The notes under the pieces: model-generated
The model's database searches: none
Told to the model about the DNA's origin: nothing
Seen by the model: only the letters and a program-made list of their open reading frames with translations
Origin: Agathobacter sp.
GTDB lineage: Bacteria > Bacillota > Clostridia > Lachnospirales > Lachnospiraceae
NCBI GenBank assembly: GCA_022511395.1
Contig: JAFLRQ010000009.1
Span: 1-33,557, forward strand
Reading direction: 5' to 3'
Length of the DNA stretch: 33,557 nucleotides
Translations under genes and position numbers: made by a program
Shown: in pieces, positions 21,265 to 30,831 of the stretch
How positions within the stretch are numbered: position 1 is the first letter of the stretch
How the letters are laid out: every line of letters starts with the position of its first letter

Positions 21265-21747
21265 TCACGAGGCCGCCGGTCCGCCGCTCATGCGCCGGAA
21301 TTCAACGCCCTGCTCCGGCCCTAAAATTTTGCTCATGCAGACTTCCCTGACATCCCCGTCCTTATCCTGTACGCGGATCACCCGGACTATCACCCACTGA
21401 TAATTTTGTCCCTTGCCCTTCTGGTAGAGCTTTGCGTAGGATTCCTTCTTTCCCTGAGCAAAAACGTTGAGCAGCTGTTCTCTGGAAAAGCTGTCAATCA
21501 ACAGCTTCTGATAATTCGGATGGACAATCTGTGCCGCATAGTCAACGACATTGTCATACACTCCGCTCCTAGGGAGTTCATCCGCCAGAAATCCATCCTC
21601 CTTGATCATCGTGTAAGTATTTTGGGTAAGGTTGACAAGCAATATCATCGGATACGCCTCCAACACCGCCTCAAATACCGACACAACATCCTCCATACTG
21701 ATGCCGTTCAACAAGCCAGATTCTTCAATTCTATCCTTGTCTTTCAT
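21265..21747 (-). CDS. Orphan PAS-like sensor domain protein
   Basis: 160 aa; VFEAVLEAYPMILLVNLTQNTYTMI ... VHPNYQKLLIDSFSREQLL ... YQWVIVRVIRVQDKDGDVREVCM resembles N-terminal sensor domains of clostridial signalling proteins. No output domain present. Confidence 0.55.
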   Translation of the reverse strand: MKDKDRIEESGLLNGISMEDVVSVFEAVLEAYPMILLVNLTQNTYTMIKEDGFLADELPRSGVYDNVVDYAAQIVHPNYQKLLIDSFSREQLLNVFAQGKKESYAKLYQKGKGQNYQWVIVRVIRVQDKDGDVREVCMSKILGPEQGVEFRRMSGGPAAS

Positions 21748-21795
21748 AAAATCGCCCCCCTTTTGAAAAAACCAACACCCGCCTCCTATACCTTT

Positions 21796-21824
21796 ATTAT
21801 AATAACAATTTTTCCAAAATACAA
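21796..21824 (-). promoter_or_regulatory. Candidate sigma-A promoter TTGTAT-17-TATAAT for the PAS-like gene
   Basis: -35 at 21819-21824, perfect -10 at 21796-21801, minus strand. Confidence 0.55.
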
Positions 21825-21831
21825 GAACCTG

Positions 21832-22677
21832 TTAGAAATTCAGCAGAAAACCATCTCTGGGCGCAAATGAAACCAACTGCTTTGCCGCATCCGAAAAATC
21901 AAACCGCACATCGGCAAAACATTTCCCGGCAGATACTCCCGCAAGGATCCGGTGATACCCCTCCACCAGACAGCAGTACCCGTCTTTTACTGTGACACCT
22001 ACAGTGCCTGAGACGCACAGTCCCCCGGAAGCTTCCTCCGTCTTCCGGCATTCCTGCACCCGCCCGAAATCAAAGCCGGAGAGCGGCTTTGCAGGATAGA
22101 GCCCCGGTATCCCGAGTTCGATCCTTCGTCTGGTATCACCGGACTCATAGAGCTTGCAGCATCGCACAATCTCCTGTGTAATCTGCTCCGGCGCCGCGTA
22201 AGAGGACTCGATGATGAGGTCATAATTTCCGGCATCATAGTAGTTGATGCCGTAGAGATCCGCAAAGCGCTCACTCTCAATCTGCGCGCGCTTTTTTAAA
22301 GCCGCCTTCGCATCCTCAACGCTCCCGTAATTCTCCGCGCTGCGCGCAGCGCCGCCAAAAACGCGCTCCGCCGCCACATCCGGATCGATGAGAAGAAACA
22401 CCTTGAAGGAATCCGGAACAAAATGCCAGCCCAGACGGAAATCAAACACGGTGTTGTCCACTTCCTTTCCGAGCTTAGCCGTCATGCCGTCAATCTCGTC
22501 ATCGATGGCAGGGTCACCCTTGACCATCTCGTTGAGCTCGACCACGGAAACTCCCCTCTGCTCCGCCACCCTGCGGAAAATATCTCCCCCGGACAGCGTA
22601 TTGTATCCGAGTTTTTTCAGTTCATCGCGGACGGTTGTCTTTCCGGCTCCCAGATTGCCGGTAATCGTAATATTCAT
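21832..22677 (-). CDS. P-loop (cytidylate kinase-like) protein with ParB/Srx-like C-terminal extension
   Basis: MNITITGNLGAGKTTVRDEL P-loop, LSGGDIFRRVAEQRG, RLGWHFVPDSFKVFLLIDPDVAAERVF. The C-terminus contains VKDGYCCLVEGYHRILAGVSAGKCFADVRF. Confidence 0.7.
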   Translation of the reverse strand: MNITITGNLGAGKTTVRDELKKLGYNTLSGGDIFRRVAEQRGVSVVELNEMVKGDPAIDDEIDGMTAKLGKEVDNTVFDFRLGWHFVPDSFKVFLLIDPDVAAERVFGGAARSAENYGSVEDAKAALKKRAQIESERFADLYGINYYDAGNYDLIIESSYAAPEQITQEIVRCCKLYESGDTRRRIELGIPGLYPAKPLSGFDFGRVQECRKTEEASGGLCVSGTVGVTVKDGYCCLVEGYHRILAGVSAGKCFADVRFDFSDAAKQLVSFAPRDGFLLNF

Positions 22678-22737
22678 GCCAGAACTCCTTTCCGGTTGCC
22701 ACTCCCTGCCGATTGTTCGGGAAACTCTTTCTCTTCG

Positions 22738-23748
22738 CTACAGAAGTGCGATTCCGTGCTCCTCGCAGGCACGCACCGTCTCCTCGGGCCAGAGCGAGCT
22801 CTGCACTTCCCCGATGTGCGCTTTCCGAAGGAAAAACATGCAGATGCGGGACTGCCCGATTCCGCCGCCGATGGTAAACGGCAGTTCTTCATCCAGAACC
22901 GCCTTCTGAAACGGCAGCTTCGCCCGCTCCGGGCAGCCTGCCTGCTCCAGCTGGGAGAGCAAAGAATCTTTGTCCACGCGGATTCCCATGGAGGACAATT
23001 CCAATTCGATATCCAGAACCGGATAGTACACAATGATATCCGCATTGAGGCTCCAGTCGTCATAATCCGGCGCACGCCCGTCGTGGGGCTTTCCGTTCCC
23101 CAGCGGACCTCCGATCTGCATCACGCACACCGCGCCCTTTGCTTTCGCTATGTAATATTCGCGCTCTTTCGGCGTGTTGTCCGGGAACATCTCCTCCAGC
23201 TCTGTCGTCGTCACAAAGAAGATGTCCTTCGGCAGAATCATATCCACATAGTCATACTGGATCGCCACATACTGCTCGGTCTTTCGCAGGCACTTGTACA
23301 CGGTGCGCACCACTTCCTTCAGGTATTCAAGGTTGCGGTCCTCCCTTCGGATGATTTTCTCCCAGTCCCACTGATCAACGAAAATCGAATGGATATTGTC
23401 CGTATCCTCGTCCCTGCGGATGGCATTCATGTCTGTGTACAGCCCCTCTCCCTCGGAGAAACCGTACTTTTTCAGCGCGTAGCGTTTCCATTTTGCAAGC
23501 GAGTGTACCACCTCCGCCGTCTTTTCTCCCTGCTCCCGGATGCCGAAGGCCACCGGGCGCTCATAGCCGTTTAAGTTGTCGTTCAATCCGGTGTCCGGAT
23601 CGACAAACAGCGGCGCGGAGACTCTCTGCAGGTTCAGCCGCTGTGCCAGCATTCCCTGAAAGAAATCCTTGACCATCTTGATTCCCACCTGGGTGTCATG
23701 AAGACTTAATTCCGATGAATAATTATTGGGTATTCGCAGCTTTTCCAT
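22738..23748 (-). CDS. asnA: Aspartate-ammonia ligase
   Basis: RIPNNYSSELSLHDTQVGIKMVKDFFQ, GLNDNLNGYERPVAF, VDQWDWEKII, GGGIGQSRICMFFL. Start MEKLRIP at 23748. Confidence 0.96.
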   Translation of the reverse strand: MEKLRIPNNYSSELSLHDTQVGIKMVKDFFQGMLAQRLNLQRVSAPLFVDPDTGLNDNLNGYERPVAFGIREQGEKTAEVVHSLAKWKRYALKKYGFSEGEGLYTDMNAIRRDEDTDNIHSIFVDQWDWEKIIRREDRNLEYLKEVVRTVYKCLRKTEQYVAIQYDYVDMILPKDIFFVTTTELEEMFPDNTPKEREYYIAKAKGAVCVMQIGGPLGNGKPHDGRAPDYDDWSLNADIIVYYPVLDIELELSSMGIRVDKDSLLSQLEQAGCPERAKLPFQKAVLDEELPFTIGGGIGQSRICMFFLRKAHIGEVQSSLWPEETVRACEEHGIALL

Positions 23749-23759
23749 AACCTTTCCTT

Positions 23760-25655
23760 TCACTTTTTCTTTGATTTCTTTTTTTCGTGATACTGATAAG
23801 AGGGCACAATTGCCTTCACTTCCCGTTTCATGTCGGAGTCCTCCCGGTAGGCCACCTCCTTCAGCCGCACCAGGTCGGCAAAGAATTTTTCATCGTCGAA
23901 CTCCAACGGCTTTCCAATGAAGATTCGGTCATTCGCAGTCTTCTGCAGGCCCTCCTCCTCTTTCAGACACTCCTCAAACATTTTCTCCCCCGGGCGCAGT
24001 CCGGTGTAGACAATCGGGATATCCACATCGGGCTCATAGCCGGAGAGCCTGATCAGGGTCCGCGCCATATCGTCGATTCGCACCGGCTCTCCCATATCCA
24101 ACACAAAAATCTCTCCGCCCTTGGCGTAGGCCCCAGCCTGCAGAACCAGCGAAACCGCTTCCGGAATGGTCATGAAATAACGGATAATATTTTTGTCCGT
24201 CACGGTCACGGGACCGCCCTCCGCAATCTGCTTTTTAAAAATAGGGATCACGGAGCCGTTGCTGCCAAGCACATTTCCAAAACGCACTGCCACATAGCGC
24301 GTGTCCGAATACCGGCGGTTCATCCCCTGGATGATCATCTCACAGATCCGCTTGGAGGCTCCCATGATGTTGGTCGGATTCACCGCCTTGTCCGTAGAGA
24401 TCAGCACCATAGTCGCAGAGCCGTTTTCGCCTGCTGCCCGCGCCACATTCAAGGTTCCAAACACATTGTTCTTGATGGCCTCGTTCGGACTGTCCTCCAT
24501 CAGGGGCACATGCTTGTGCGCCGCCGCATGGAAGACAACGTTCGGGCGGTATTTTTCAAAAATTGCGTTCACACGGTCCGTGTTTCTCACCGACCCGATC
24601 AGCACAGTCAGCTTCAGCTCCGGATACTGCTGTATGAGCTCCCGCTGCAGATCATAGGTTGTATTCTCATAAATGTCCAAAATAATCAAGTGTTTCGGCT
24701 CATGCTGCGCGATCTGGCGGCACAGCTCGCTGCCGATGGATCCGCCTCCTCCGGTCACCAGCACGCATTTACCCGTCAGAAAGCCCATCACCTCGTCCAG
24801 ATTTGTGCGCACCGGCTCTCTCCCCAGCAGATCCTCCAGCTCAACCTCGCGAAACAGGGACACCGTCACTTCGTCATTGACAATCTGCGTCATGCTCGGC
24901 AGAATGCGCAGCTTACAGCCTGTAACCTTGCATATGTCAAGAATCTCTTTTTTGCGCGCAGCAGACACATTCGTCAGCGCGATAAAGATCTCCTGCACAT
25001 CAAATTTTCCAACCGCCCAGGCAATTTTGTAATCGTTCCCCACCACCGGCACACCGAGGATTCGGCTTCCGATCTTTCTCGGATCCGCATCGATGACGCA
25101 CACCGCCTGATTGCTGATGTGACTGCTGTTTTTCATATCCTTGATCAGAGATGCCGCCGTGCTTCCCGCGCCGATGATCATGGTGTTGATCACACCTGGG
25201 ATCCTGCCGACAGTCAGGGTACTGCGCACTACCCGCACCGCGCGGTAAAAAAAACGGCTCAGACAGATCAAAAACAGCAGAAAAAAGCCGTACAGAATAT
25301 AGTAGGCGCGGGGCATATTCCACTGGAGCATGATCATTCCCACGCACTGGGAGGCCGCCGCCGCCACACACGCCCCCACCACGCTCAGCATTTCCTGCAC
25401 GCTGGCGTACTGCCACAGGCTGTTGTAAAGCTTAAAAAGGGCAAAGATCAAGACGGTCACAAAAACGTTGATCAGCGCATAGCGGCTTGCGTTTTCCACA
25501 AATGGCGAATCCATTTTTTCGAAGGACAATTCAAACCGCGTCCACAATGCCAGAAATTCTGCCAAGCACACCGCCAGAATGTCATAAACCAACAGCAGTA
25601 TAATTCTGGGCGCTTTTCCCACGCGTCGGCTTTGCTCTCTGTTCTCTCTCATCAC
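23760..25655 (-). CDS. Nucleoside-diphosphate sugar epimerase/dehydratase (CapD/WbpM/FlaA1-like), membrane-anchored
   Basis: Four N-terminal TM segments, GKCVLVTGGGGSIGSELCRQIA Rossmann motif, MVLISTDKAVNPTNIMGASKRICEM, YVAVRFGNVLGSNGSVIPIF. Confidence 0.93.
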   Translation of the reverse strand: MMRENREQSRRVGKAPRIILLLVYDILAVCLAEFLALWTRFELSFEKMDSPFVENASRYALINVFVTVLIFALFKLYNSLWQYASVQEMLSVVGACVAAAASQCVGMIMLQWNMPRAYYILYGFFLLFLICLSRFFYRAVRVVRSTLTVGRIPGVINTMIIGAGSTAASLIKDMKNSSHISNQAVCVIDADPRKIGSRILGVPVVGNDYKIAWAVGKFDVQEIFIALTNVSAARKKEILDICKVTGCKLRILPSMTQIVNDEVTVSLFREVELEDLLGREPVRTNLDEVMGFLTGKCVLVTGGGGSIGSELCRQIAQHEPKHLIILDIYENTTYDLQRELIQQYPELKLTVLIGSVRNTDRVNAIFEKYRPNVVFHAAAHKHVPLMEDSPNEAIKNNVFGTLNVARAAGENGSATMVLISTDKAVNPTNIMGASKRICEMIIQGMNRRYSDTRYVAVRFGNVLGSNGSVIPIFKKQIAEGGPVTVTDKNIIRYFMTIPEAVSLVLQAGAYAKGGEIFVLDMGEPVRIDDMARTLIRLSGYEPDVDIPIVYTGLRPGEKMFEECLKEEEGLQKTANDRIFIGKPLEFDDEKFFADLVRLKEVAYREDSDMKREVKAIVPSYQYHEKKKSKKK

Positions 25656-25678
25656 TCGTAATTTCCTTTAGAATAGAT

Positions 25679-27100
25679 TTATGGCTCGGGACATGTCAGG
25701 TGGAACCCGAAATAATTCACGGCGTTGCGGTATGCGATATCTCCCACCATCCGCCCGATGCGCTTCTCGTCCCACGGGTACTCTCCGTTCTCCACCCATC
25801 CCCCCATCAGATTACACAGGATTCTGCGGAAATACTCATGCCTTGTGTAGGAGAGAAAGCTCCTGGAATCCGTCAGCATTCCAATGAAGTTCGCGAGCAG
25901 GCCCAGATTTGCGAGGCTGGTCATCTGATCGATCATGCCCTGCTTGTTGTCGTTGAACCACCATGCGCTGCCCTGCTGGATTTTTCCCCTGCATTCGCTG
26001 TCCTGGAAACATCCGAGCACCGTTCCGATCGACGCATTGTCCGTCGGATTTAAGCTGTAGAGGACCGTCTTCGGCAGAGCGTCCTCCTCAGCGAGCGCAT
26101 TCAGCAAATCCGCAAGCTGTGCGGACGGCGTGTGGTTGTCAATGCAGTCAAAGCCGGTGTCCGGTCCCAGCGTGCGAAAGCGCGCCTTATCATTGTCCCG
26201 CTTGACGCCGTAGTGAAGCTGCATTGCCCAGCCAAGGCGCTTATACTCCCTTGCAATAAACAGTAAAAATGCCGTCTTGTACTTCAGATCCTCCTCGTAA
26301 CTCACCGGAGCACCGGTCAGCGCGCGCGCGAAAATTTCTTCGATCTCCCGCTCGTCCGCCGGCACATACATGGCATAATCCAGACTGTGGTCGCTCGCCC
26401 TGCAGCCCATCTCATCAAAAAATGCAAGACGCTTCACCAATGCCCTTTTAAGATCTGCAAAACTCTTGATTTCTATTCCTGCCGCCTCCTGCAGACGCCG
26501 CATATATTCCCCAAATCCCGGCGATGCAATTTTCATTGCATTTTCCGGACGCCATGCAGGAAGTACCTGCACGCCAAAGCTGTCATCCTCACGGATCACC
26601 TTATGATAGCGCAAATCATCCGCAGGATCGTCTGTGGTGCAAAGAAGCGTGACATTCGAATTTTTGATCAGATTCCTTGCGCTCATTCCGGGATCCTGCA
26701 GCTTTGCATTGCAGAGCTGCCACACCTCCTCCGCAGTGTCCGAATTTAACACGCCATGATAACCGAAATAGCGCTGCAGCTCCAGATGACTCCAGTGGTA
26801 CAGGGGATTCCCCATCGCCTTCTCCAGCGTCTCGGCCCATTTTTGGAATTTCTCGCGGTCGGGCGCATCCCCTGTAATATATTTCTCCTCCACACCGTTC
26901 GAGCGCATCTGCCGCCACTTGTAGTGATCGCCGCCCAGCCACACCTGGGTAATATTGGAAAAACGCCGGTCCTCTGCAATCTCTTTCGGGCTGATATGGC
27001 AGTGATAATCCAAAATCGGCATTTTGGCCGCATAATTGTGATAGAGCGTCTTCGCCGTGTCGGACTCAAGCAAAAAGTCCTGATCCATGAATGCTTTCAT
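25679..27100 (-). CDS. uxaC: Glucuronate/galacturonate isomerase
   Basis: PILDYHCHISPKEIAEDRRFSNITQVWLGGDHYKWRQMRSNGV. Start at MKAFMDQDFL (27100). Confidence 0.95.
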   Translation of the reverse strand: MKAFMDQDFLLESDTAKTLYHNYAAKMPILDYHCHISPKEIAEDRRFSNITQVWLGGDHYKWRQMRSNGVEEKYITGDAPDREKFQKWAETLEKAMGNPLYHWSHLELQRYFGYHGVLNSDTAEEVWQLCNAKLQDPGMSARNLIKNSNVTLLCTTDDPADDLRYHKVIREDDSFGVQVLPAWRPENAMKIASPGFGEYMRRLQEAAGIEIKSFADLKRALVKRLAFFDEMGCRASDHSLDYAMYVPADEREIEEIFARALTGAPVSYEEDLKYKTAFLLFIAREYKRLGWAMQLHYGVKRDNDKARFRTLGPDTGFDCIDNHTPSAQLADLLNALAEEDALPKTVLYSLNPTDNASIGTVLGCFQDSECRGKIQQGSAWWFNDNKQGMIDQMTSLANLGLLANFIGMLTDSRSFLSYTRHEYFRRILCNLMGGWVENGEYPWDEKRIGRMVGDIAYRNAVNYFGFHLTCPEP

Positions 27101-28719
27101 AGTCCCTCCCGCACATACTTCTTCAGAGTCTCTCGAACCGCGCCCTCTCCTGCCGCAAGCTCCGCGAGATAGGTGCACACTCTGTCCGCAAGTCCTGCCT
27201 CATAGAGATCCACTCCAAAAATCTCCTTCATCTTAAGCAGCGGTCCCACCGCCGCCTCCACGTCCTGCCCCGGCGCAAGAGCCAGCTTTTTCGCATAGGG
27301 ACACACCGTATCCAAAAGCGGGTCGGAGCTCAGTTCAAACGCCTTTCCCTCGTCGTCAACCGCCATGAGATAGCGAATCCATCCGGCATACACCAGCGGA
27401 ATCAATTTCAAATCGTCCACATTCTTATCCGGTGCCGCAAGGTATGCCTTGATCGTCTCGCCGAAACGGATCGGAAGCTTCTGTGACGTGTCGGTTGCAA
27501 TCCGCTGCGGCGTGTCCGGCATAAACGGATTCGGCACGCGCACGTTGAGCACCGTGTCAATAAACTCCTTCGGATCCAGAATCCCCGGGTTCACCACCAC
27601 GGGAAGTCCTTCCTTGTAGCCGATGGTCTTCACCAGCTCCACAAGCTCCGGATCCTTCATCTCATCCGATATCTTTGTATAACCCAGCAGGCATCCGTAC
27701 ACCGCCAGCGCCGTGTGCAGCGGATTGAGGCAGGTGCAGACCTTCATCTTCTCCACCTTGTCCACCGTCTCGCGGTCCGTGAAGATCAGGCCGCCCTTCT
27801 CCAGCTTTGGCCTTCCGTTGGGAAACGCATCCTCAATCACCAGATACTCGGTCTCCTCCGCATTCACAAAGGGTGCCACATACGTATTCTTGGAGGTGAT
27901 GATCGGCTCCAGCTCCTCCACGCCGTCATTCATCAGTATCTCCTCCACCGATGCGTCCGGACGCGGCGTGATCTTGTCGATCATGCTCCACGGGAAGGAA
28001 ACCTTTGTTTTGTCATCGACATAGTCCACAAATCCCGGATCCGCCTTGCCGGCCTTCACCCACGCCTGCGCGAAGGCATGGATCGCGGCGTACAGTTTAT
28101 CCCCGTTGTGGGAGCAGTTGTCCGTGCTCACCATCGCAATCGGCTTTTTGCCGGACTGATACCGGACATAGAGCAGCGCCGCCACCTTGCCAATGTAGCT
28201 GGCAGGCTTTTCGGGTCCCGCCGCAAAGTCAGCCGTCACCGCCGGAAGCTGGGTTCCCTTGCCGTCCACGAGCTGATACCCCTTCTCTGTGATTGTAAAT
28301 GTCGCCATCTGCAGGGAATCCGCCGCAAAAATCTCCTTCAGCCGCCCAAACTCCGCCTCATTGTCCGAGTCGAGAGCCAGCGACTCCATGACGGAGCCCA
28401 CCACGGTCTTTTCCACCGATCCGTCGGCCTTTAAGGTCACAAGAAGATTGTAATCGTCATGCGGGCGGTTCATCTTCTCCACAATCTCATAGTCAAAGCC
28501 TTCCGCCACAATGAGCCCCTTGTCGAGGACACCCTCATTTAAAAGCCGCTGCACCACGTTGGCGTGGAACGCGCGGAACAGATTCCCCGCGCCAAAGTGG
28601 ATCCAGAACGGATTTTTCCTTGTTTCGGCAAGCACCGCCGCGCGGTCAAACTCCGGGAGCCGATAGCCCTTCGCCTCCCACTGCGCGCGGTCCTTTAATC
28701 CTTCCTGATTGATCTTCAT
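27097..28719 (-). CDS. uxuB: Mannitol dehydrogenase-family hexuronate reductase (fructuronate/tagaturonate reductase)
   Basis: FWIHFGAGNLFRAFHANVVQRLL, STDNCSHNGDKL, CTCLNPLHTALAVYG. UxuB versus UxaB not resolved; UxuB favoured because uxuA is adjacent. Confidence 0.8.
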   Translation of the reverse strand: MKINQEGLKDRAQWEAKGYRLPEFDRAAVLAETRKNPFWIHFGAGNLFRAFHANVVQRLLNEGVLDKGLIVAEGFDYEIVEKMNRPHDDYNLLVTLKADGSVEKTVVGSVMESLALDSDNEAEFGRLKEIFAADSLQMATFTITEKGYQLVDGKGTQLPAVTADFAAGPEKPASYIGKVAALLYVRYQSGKKPIAMVSTDNCSHNGDKLYAAIHAFAQAWVKAGKADPGFVDYVDDKTKVSFPWSMIDKITPRPDASVEEILMNDGVEELEPIITSKNTYVAPFVNAEETEYLVIEDAFPNGRPKLEKGGLIFTDRETVDKVEKMKVCTCLNPLHTALAVYGCLLGYTKISDEMKDPELVELVKTIGYKEGLPVVVNPGILDPKEFIDTVLNVRVPNPFMPDTPQRIATDTSQKLPIRFGETIKAYLAAPDKNVDDLKLIPLVYAGWIRYLMAVDDEGKAFELSSDPLLDTVCPYAKKLALAPGQDVEAAVGPLLKMKEIFGVDLYEAGLADRVCTYLAELAAGEGAVRETLKKYVREGL

Positions 28720-29789
28720 CCTCTCTTCGCCCCCTTGTCGATCGCTTCCCACAAACCGTTCAGATATGCTGCGCCAAGCGCACGGTCATAAAGTCCGTAC
28801 CCTGGCATTGCCACCTCGTCCCAGATCATTCGTCCGTGGTCCGGCCGGATGGGTCCGGTAAAGCCGGTCTCGTAGAGCGCCTTCATAATCTCATACATGT
28901 CGAAGGTTCCGTCGCTGGAGAGGTGCGCCGACTCCTCGAAATCCGTCGGCGAGTTAAATTTCAGGTTCCGCACGTGGGCAAAGTGAATCCTTCCCTTGAG
29001 GGAGCGGATCATGTCCGGCAGGTCATTTTTTAAATTTGTCCCATAAGAGCCGGAGCAGAAGGTCACGCCGTTGTGCGGATTGTCCACCATTTTCATCATG
29101 CGCAGGATGTTCTCCTTGTTGATGATAATGCGCGGCAGGCCAAACACACTCCACGCCGGATCATCCGGATGAATTGCCATATTGATATCATACTCATCGC
29201 AGACCGGCATAATGCGCTCAAGGAAATATTTTAAGTTGTCGAAGAGCTTCTCGTCGTCAATCTCCTCGTACATCGCAAAGAGCTCCTTGACGCGCGCCAT
29301 GCGCTCCGGCTCCCAGCCCGGCATGATCGTGCCGTTGGTGTCCCCTGCGATGGACTCAAACATTTTCTCCGGATCCAGGGCGTCCACAGCCTCCTGCGTG
29401 TAGGCCAGCACCGTGGAACCGTCCGGGCGCACCCTTGCAAGCTCCGTGCGGGTCCAGTCAAACACCGGCATAAAGTTGTAGCATATCAGGTGAATATTTT
29501 CCTCACCCAGATTCCGCAGAGTTTCAATGTAATTGTCTATGTACAGATCCCGGTCCTGCGCCCCGGTCTTGATCGCATCGTGCACATTCACACTCTCAAT
29601 CCCCGATATATGCAGCCCCGAGGCCTCCACCTCATCAATCAGCGCCCGGATGCGCTCCCTGCTCCACACCTCTCCCGGCTGGGTGTCATAGAGCGTGGTG
29701 ATTACGCCTGTCACGCCCGGAATCTGGCGGATCTGCTTCAGCGTCACCGTGTCAAATTTGGAACCGTACCATCTCAGCGTCATTTCCAT
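28716..29789 (-). CDS. uxuA: Mannonate dehydratase
   Basis: MEMTLRWYGSKFDTVTLKQIRQIPGVTGVITTLYD, MAIHPDDPAWSVFGLPRII, RPDHGRMIW. Confidence 0.96.
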   Translation of the reverse strand: MEMTLRWYGSKFDTVTLKQIRQIPGVTGVITTLYDTQPGEVWSRERIRALIDEVEASGLHISGIESVNVHDAIKTGAQDRDLYIDNYIETLRNLGEENIHLICYNFMPVFDWTRTELARVRPDGSTVLAYTQEAVDALDPEKMFESIAGDTNGTIMPGWEPERMARVKELFAMYEEIDDEKLFDNLKYFLERIMPVCDEYDINMAIHPDDPAWSVFGLPRIIINKENILRMMKMVDNPHNGVTFCSGSYGTNLKNDLPDMIRSLKGRIHFAHVRNLKFNSPTDFEESAHLSSDGTFDMYEIMKALYETGFTGPIRPDHGRMIWDEVAMPGYGLYDRALGAAYLNGLWEAIDKGAKRG

Positions 29790-29807
29790 ACTTGTATCCC
29801 TCTCCTT

Positions 29808-30830
29808 CTATCTCTGCACACGCCCGGAGGCATCGCCCCCGGCAAGCTTCAGAACCTCGTCCTCACTGACCATGTTGTAATCCCCCTCGATCGAGTGCTT
29901 CAGGCAGGACGCCGCCACCGCGAACTCGATGACCGCCTGCGGCTCATAGCCCTTTAAGCACGCCGCGATCAGCCCGCCGCCGAAGCTGTCTCCGCCGCCC
30001 ACGCGGTCTACAATATGCATCTTGTATTTCTTGCTGAAATAATACTCACCGCCGTCACAGAGCATCGCAGACCAGTTGTTGTCGTTTGCGGAGATGGACT
30101 CGCGCAGCGTGATGGCAACCTTCTTAAATCCAAAGCGATCCACAAGCTGCTTTGCCACATCCTTGTAACCTTCCGTGTTCACCGTGCCGGCTGTCACATC
30201 CGTATCCTTCGCCCGGATTCCGAACACATCGGAAGCATCCTCCTCGTTGGAGATGCAAACATCCACGTACTTGCAGAGCTCTCCCATCACCTGCCCCGCT
30301 TTCTCCTTGCTCCAGAGCTTGTTCCGGTAATTCAGGTCACAGGAGACCGTCACCCCCAGCTTCTTCGCCGCCTTGCAGGCATCCATGCAGATTGCCGCCA
30401 CCGTGTCATTCAGCGCCGGAGTGATTCCGGTAAAGTGGAACCAGTCTGCCCCCGCAAGGATCTTCTCCCAGTCAAAATCGCTCTGCTTTGCCTCGTAAAT
30501 CGCCGAGCCCGCGCGGTCATAAATAACCTTCGAGGGACGCTGGGACGCGCCCTTTTCCAGATAATAAATCCCCACGCGGCTGCCGCCGCGGACAATGTCC
30601 GATACGTCCACGCCGTATCTGCGCAGCGAGTTGACCGCCGCCTGCCCGATCTCGTGCCCCGGAAGCTTTGTGACAAACGACGCATCCACACCGTAATTTG
30701 CCAGCGACACTGCCACATTTGCCTCTCCGCCGCCGAAGGTAGCCCCCAGCCTGTCGGCCTGCACGAAACGGTAGTACCCCTCCGGCGCAAGCCTGAGCAT
30801 CAATTCTCCGAATGTAACAACCTTGCTCAT
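29808..30830 (-). CDS. kdgK: PfkB-family sugar kinase, likely 2-keto-3-deoxygluconate kinase
   Basis: VVTFGELMLRLAPEGYYRFVQ, GGGEANVAVSLANYG, DRVGGGDSFGGGLIAACL; position next to eda and uxuA. Confidence 0.88.
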   Translation of the reverse strand: MSKVVTFGELMLRLAPEGYYRFVQADRLGATFGGGEANVAVSLANYGVDASFVTKLPGHEIGQAAVNSLRRYGVDVSDIVRGGSRVGIYYLEKGASQRPSKVIYDRAGSAIYEAKQSDFDWEKILAGADWFHFTGITPALNDTVAAICMDACKAAKKLGVTVSCDLNYRNKLWSKEKAGQVMGELCKYVDVCISNEEDASDVFGIRAKDTDVTAGTVNTEGYKDVAKQLVDRFGFKKVAITLRESISANDNNWSAMLCDGGEYYFSKKYKMHIVDRVGGGDSFGGGLIAACLKGYEPQAVIEFAVAASCLKHSIEGDYNMVSEDEVLKLAGGDASGRVQR

Positions 30831-30831
30831 T

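Noticed and set aside
22423-23574. 383-aa plus-strand ORF antisense to the kinase-like gene and asnA
   Set aside because: Runs through two well-supported minus-strand genes with shadow-like composition.
23787-25661. 624-aa plus-strand ORF antisense to the sugar dehydratase gene
   Set aside because: Covers exactly the same span as a well-supported coding gene. Its product is His/Arg/Gln-rich and low in recognisable motifs, typical of a shadow frame.
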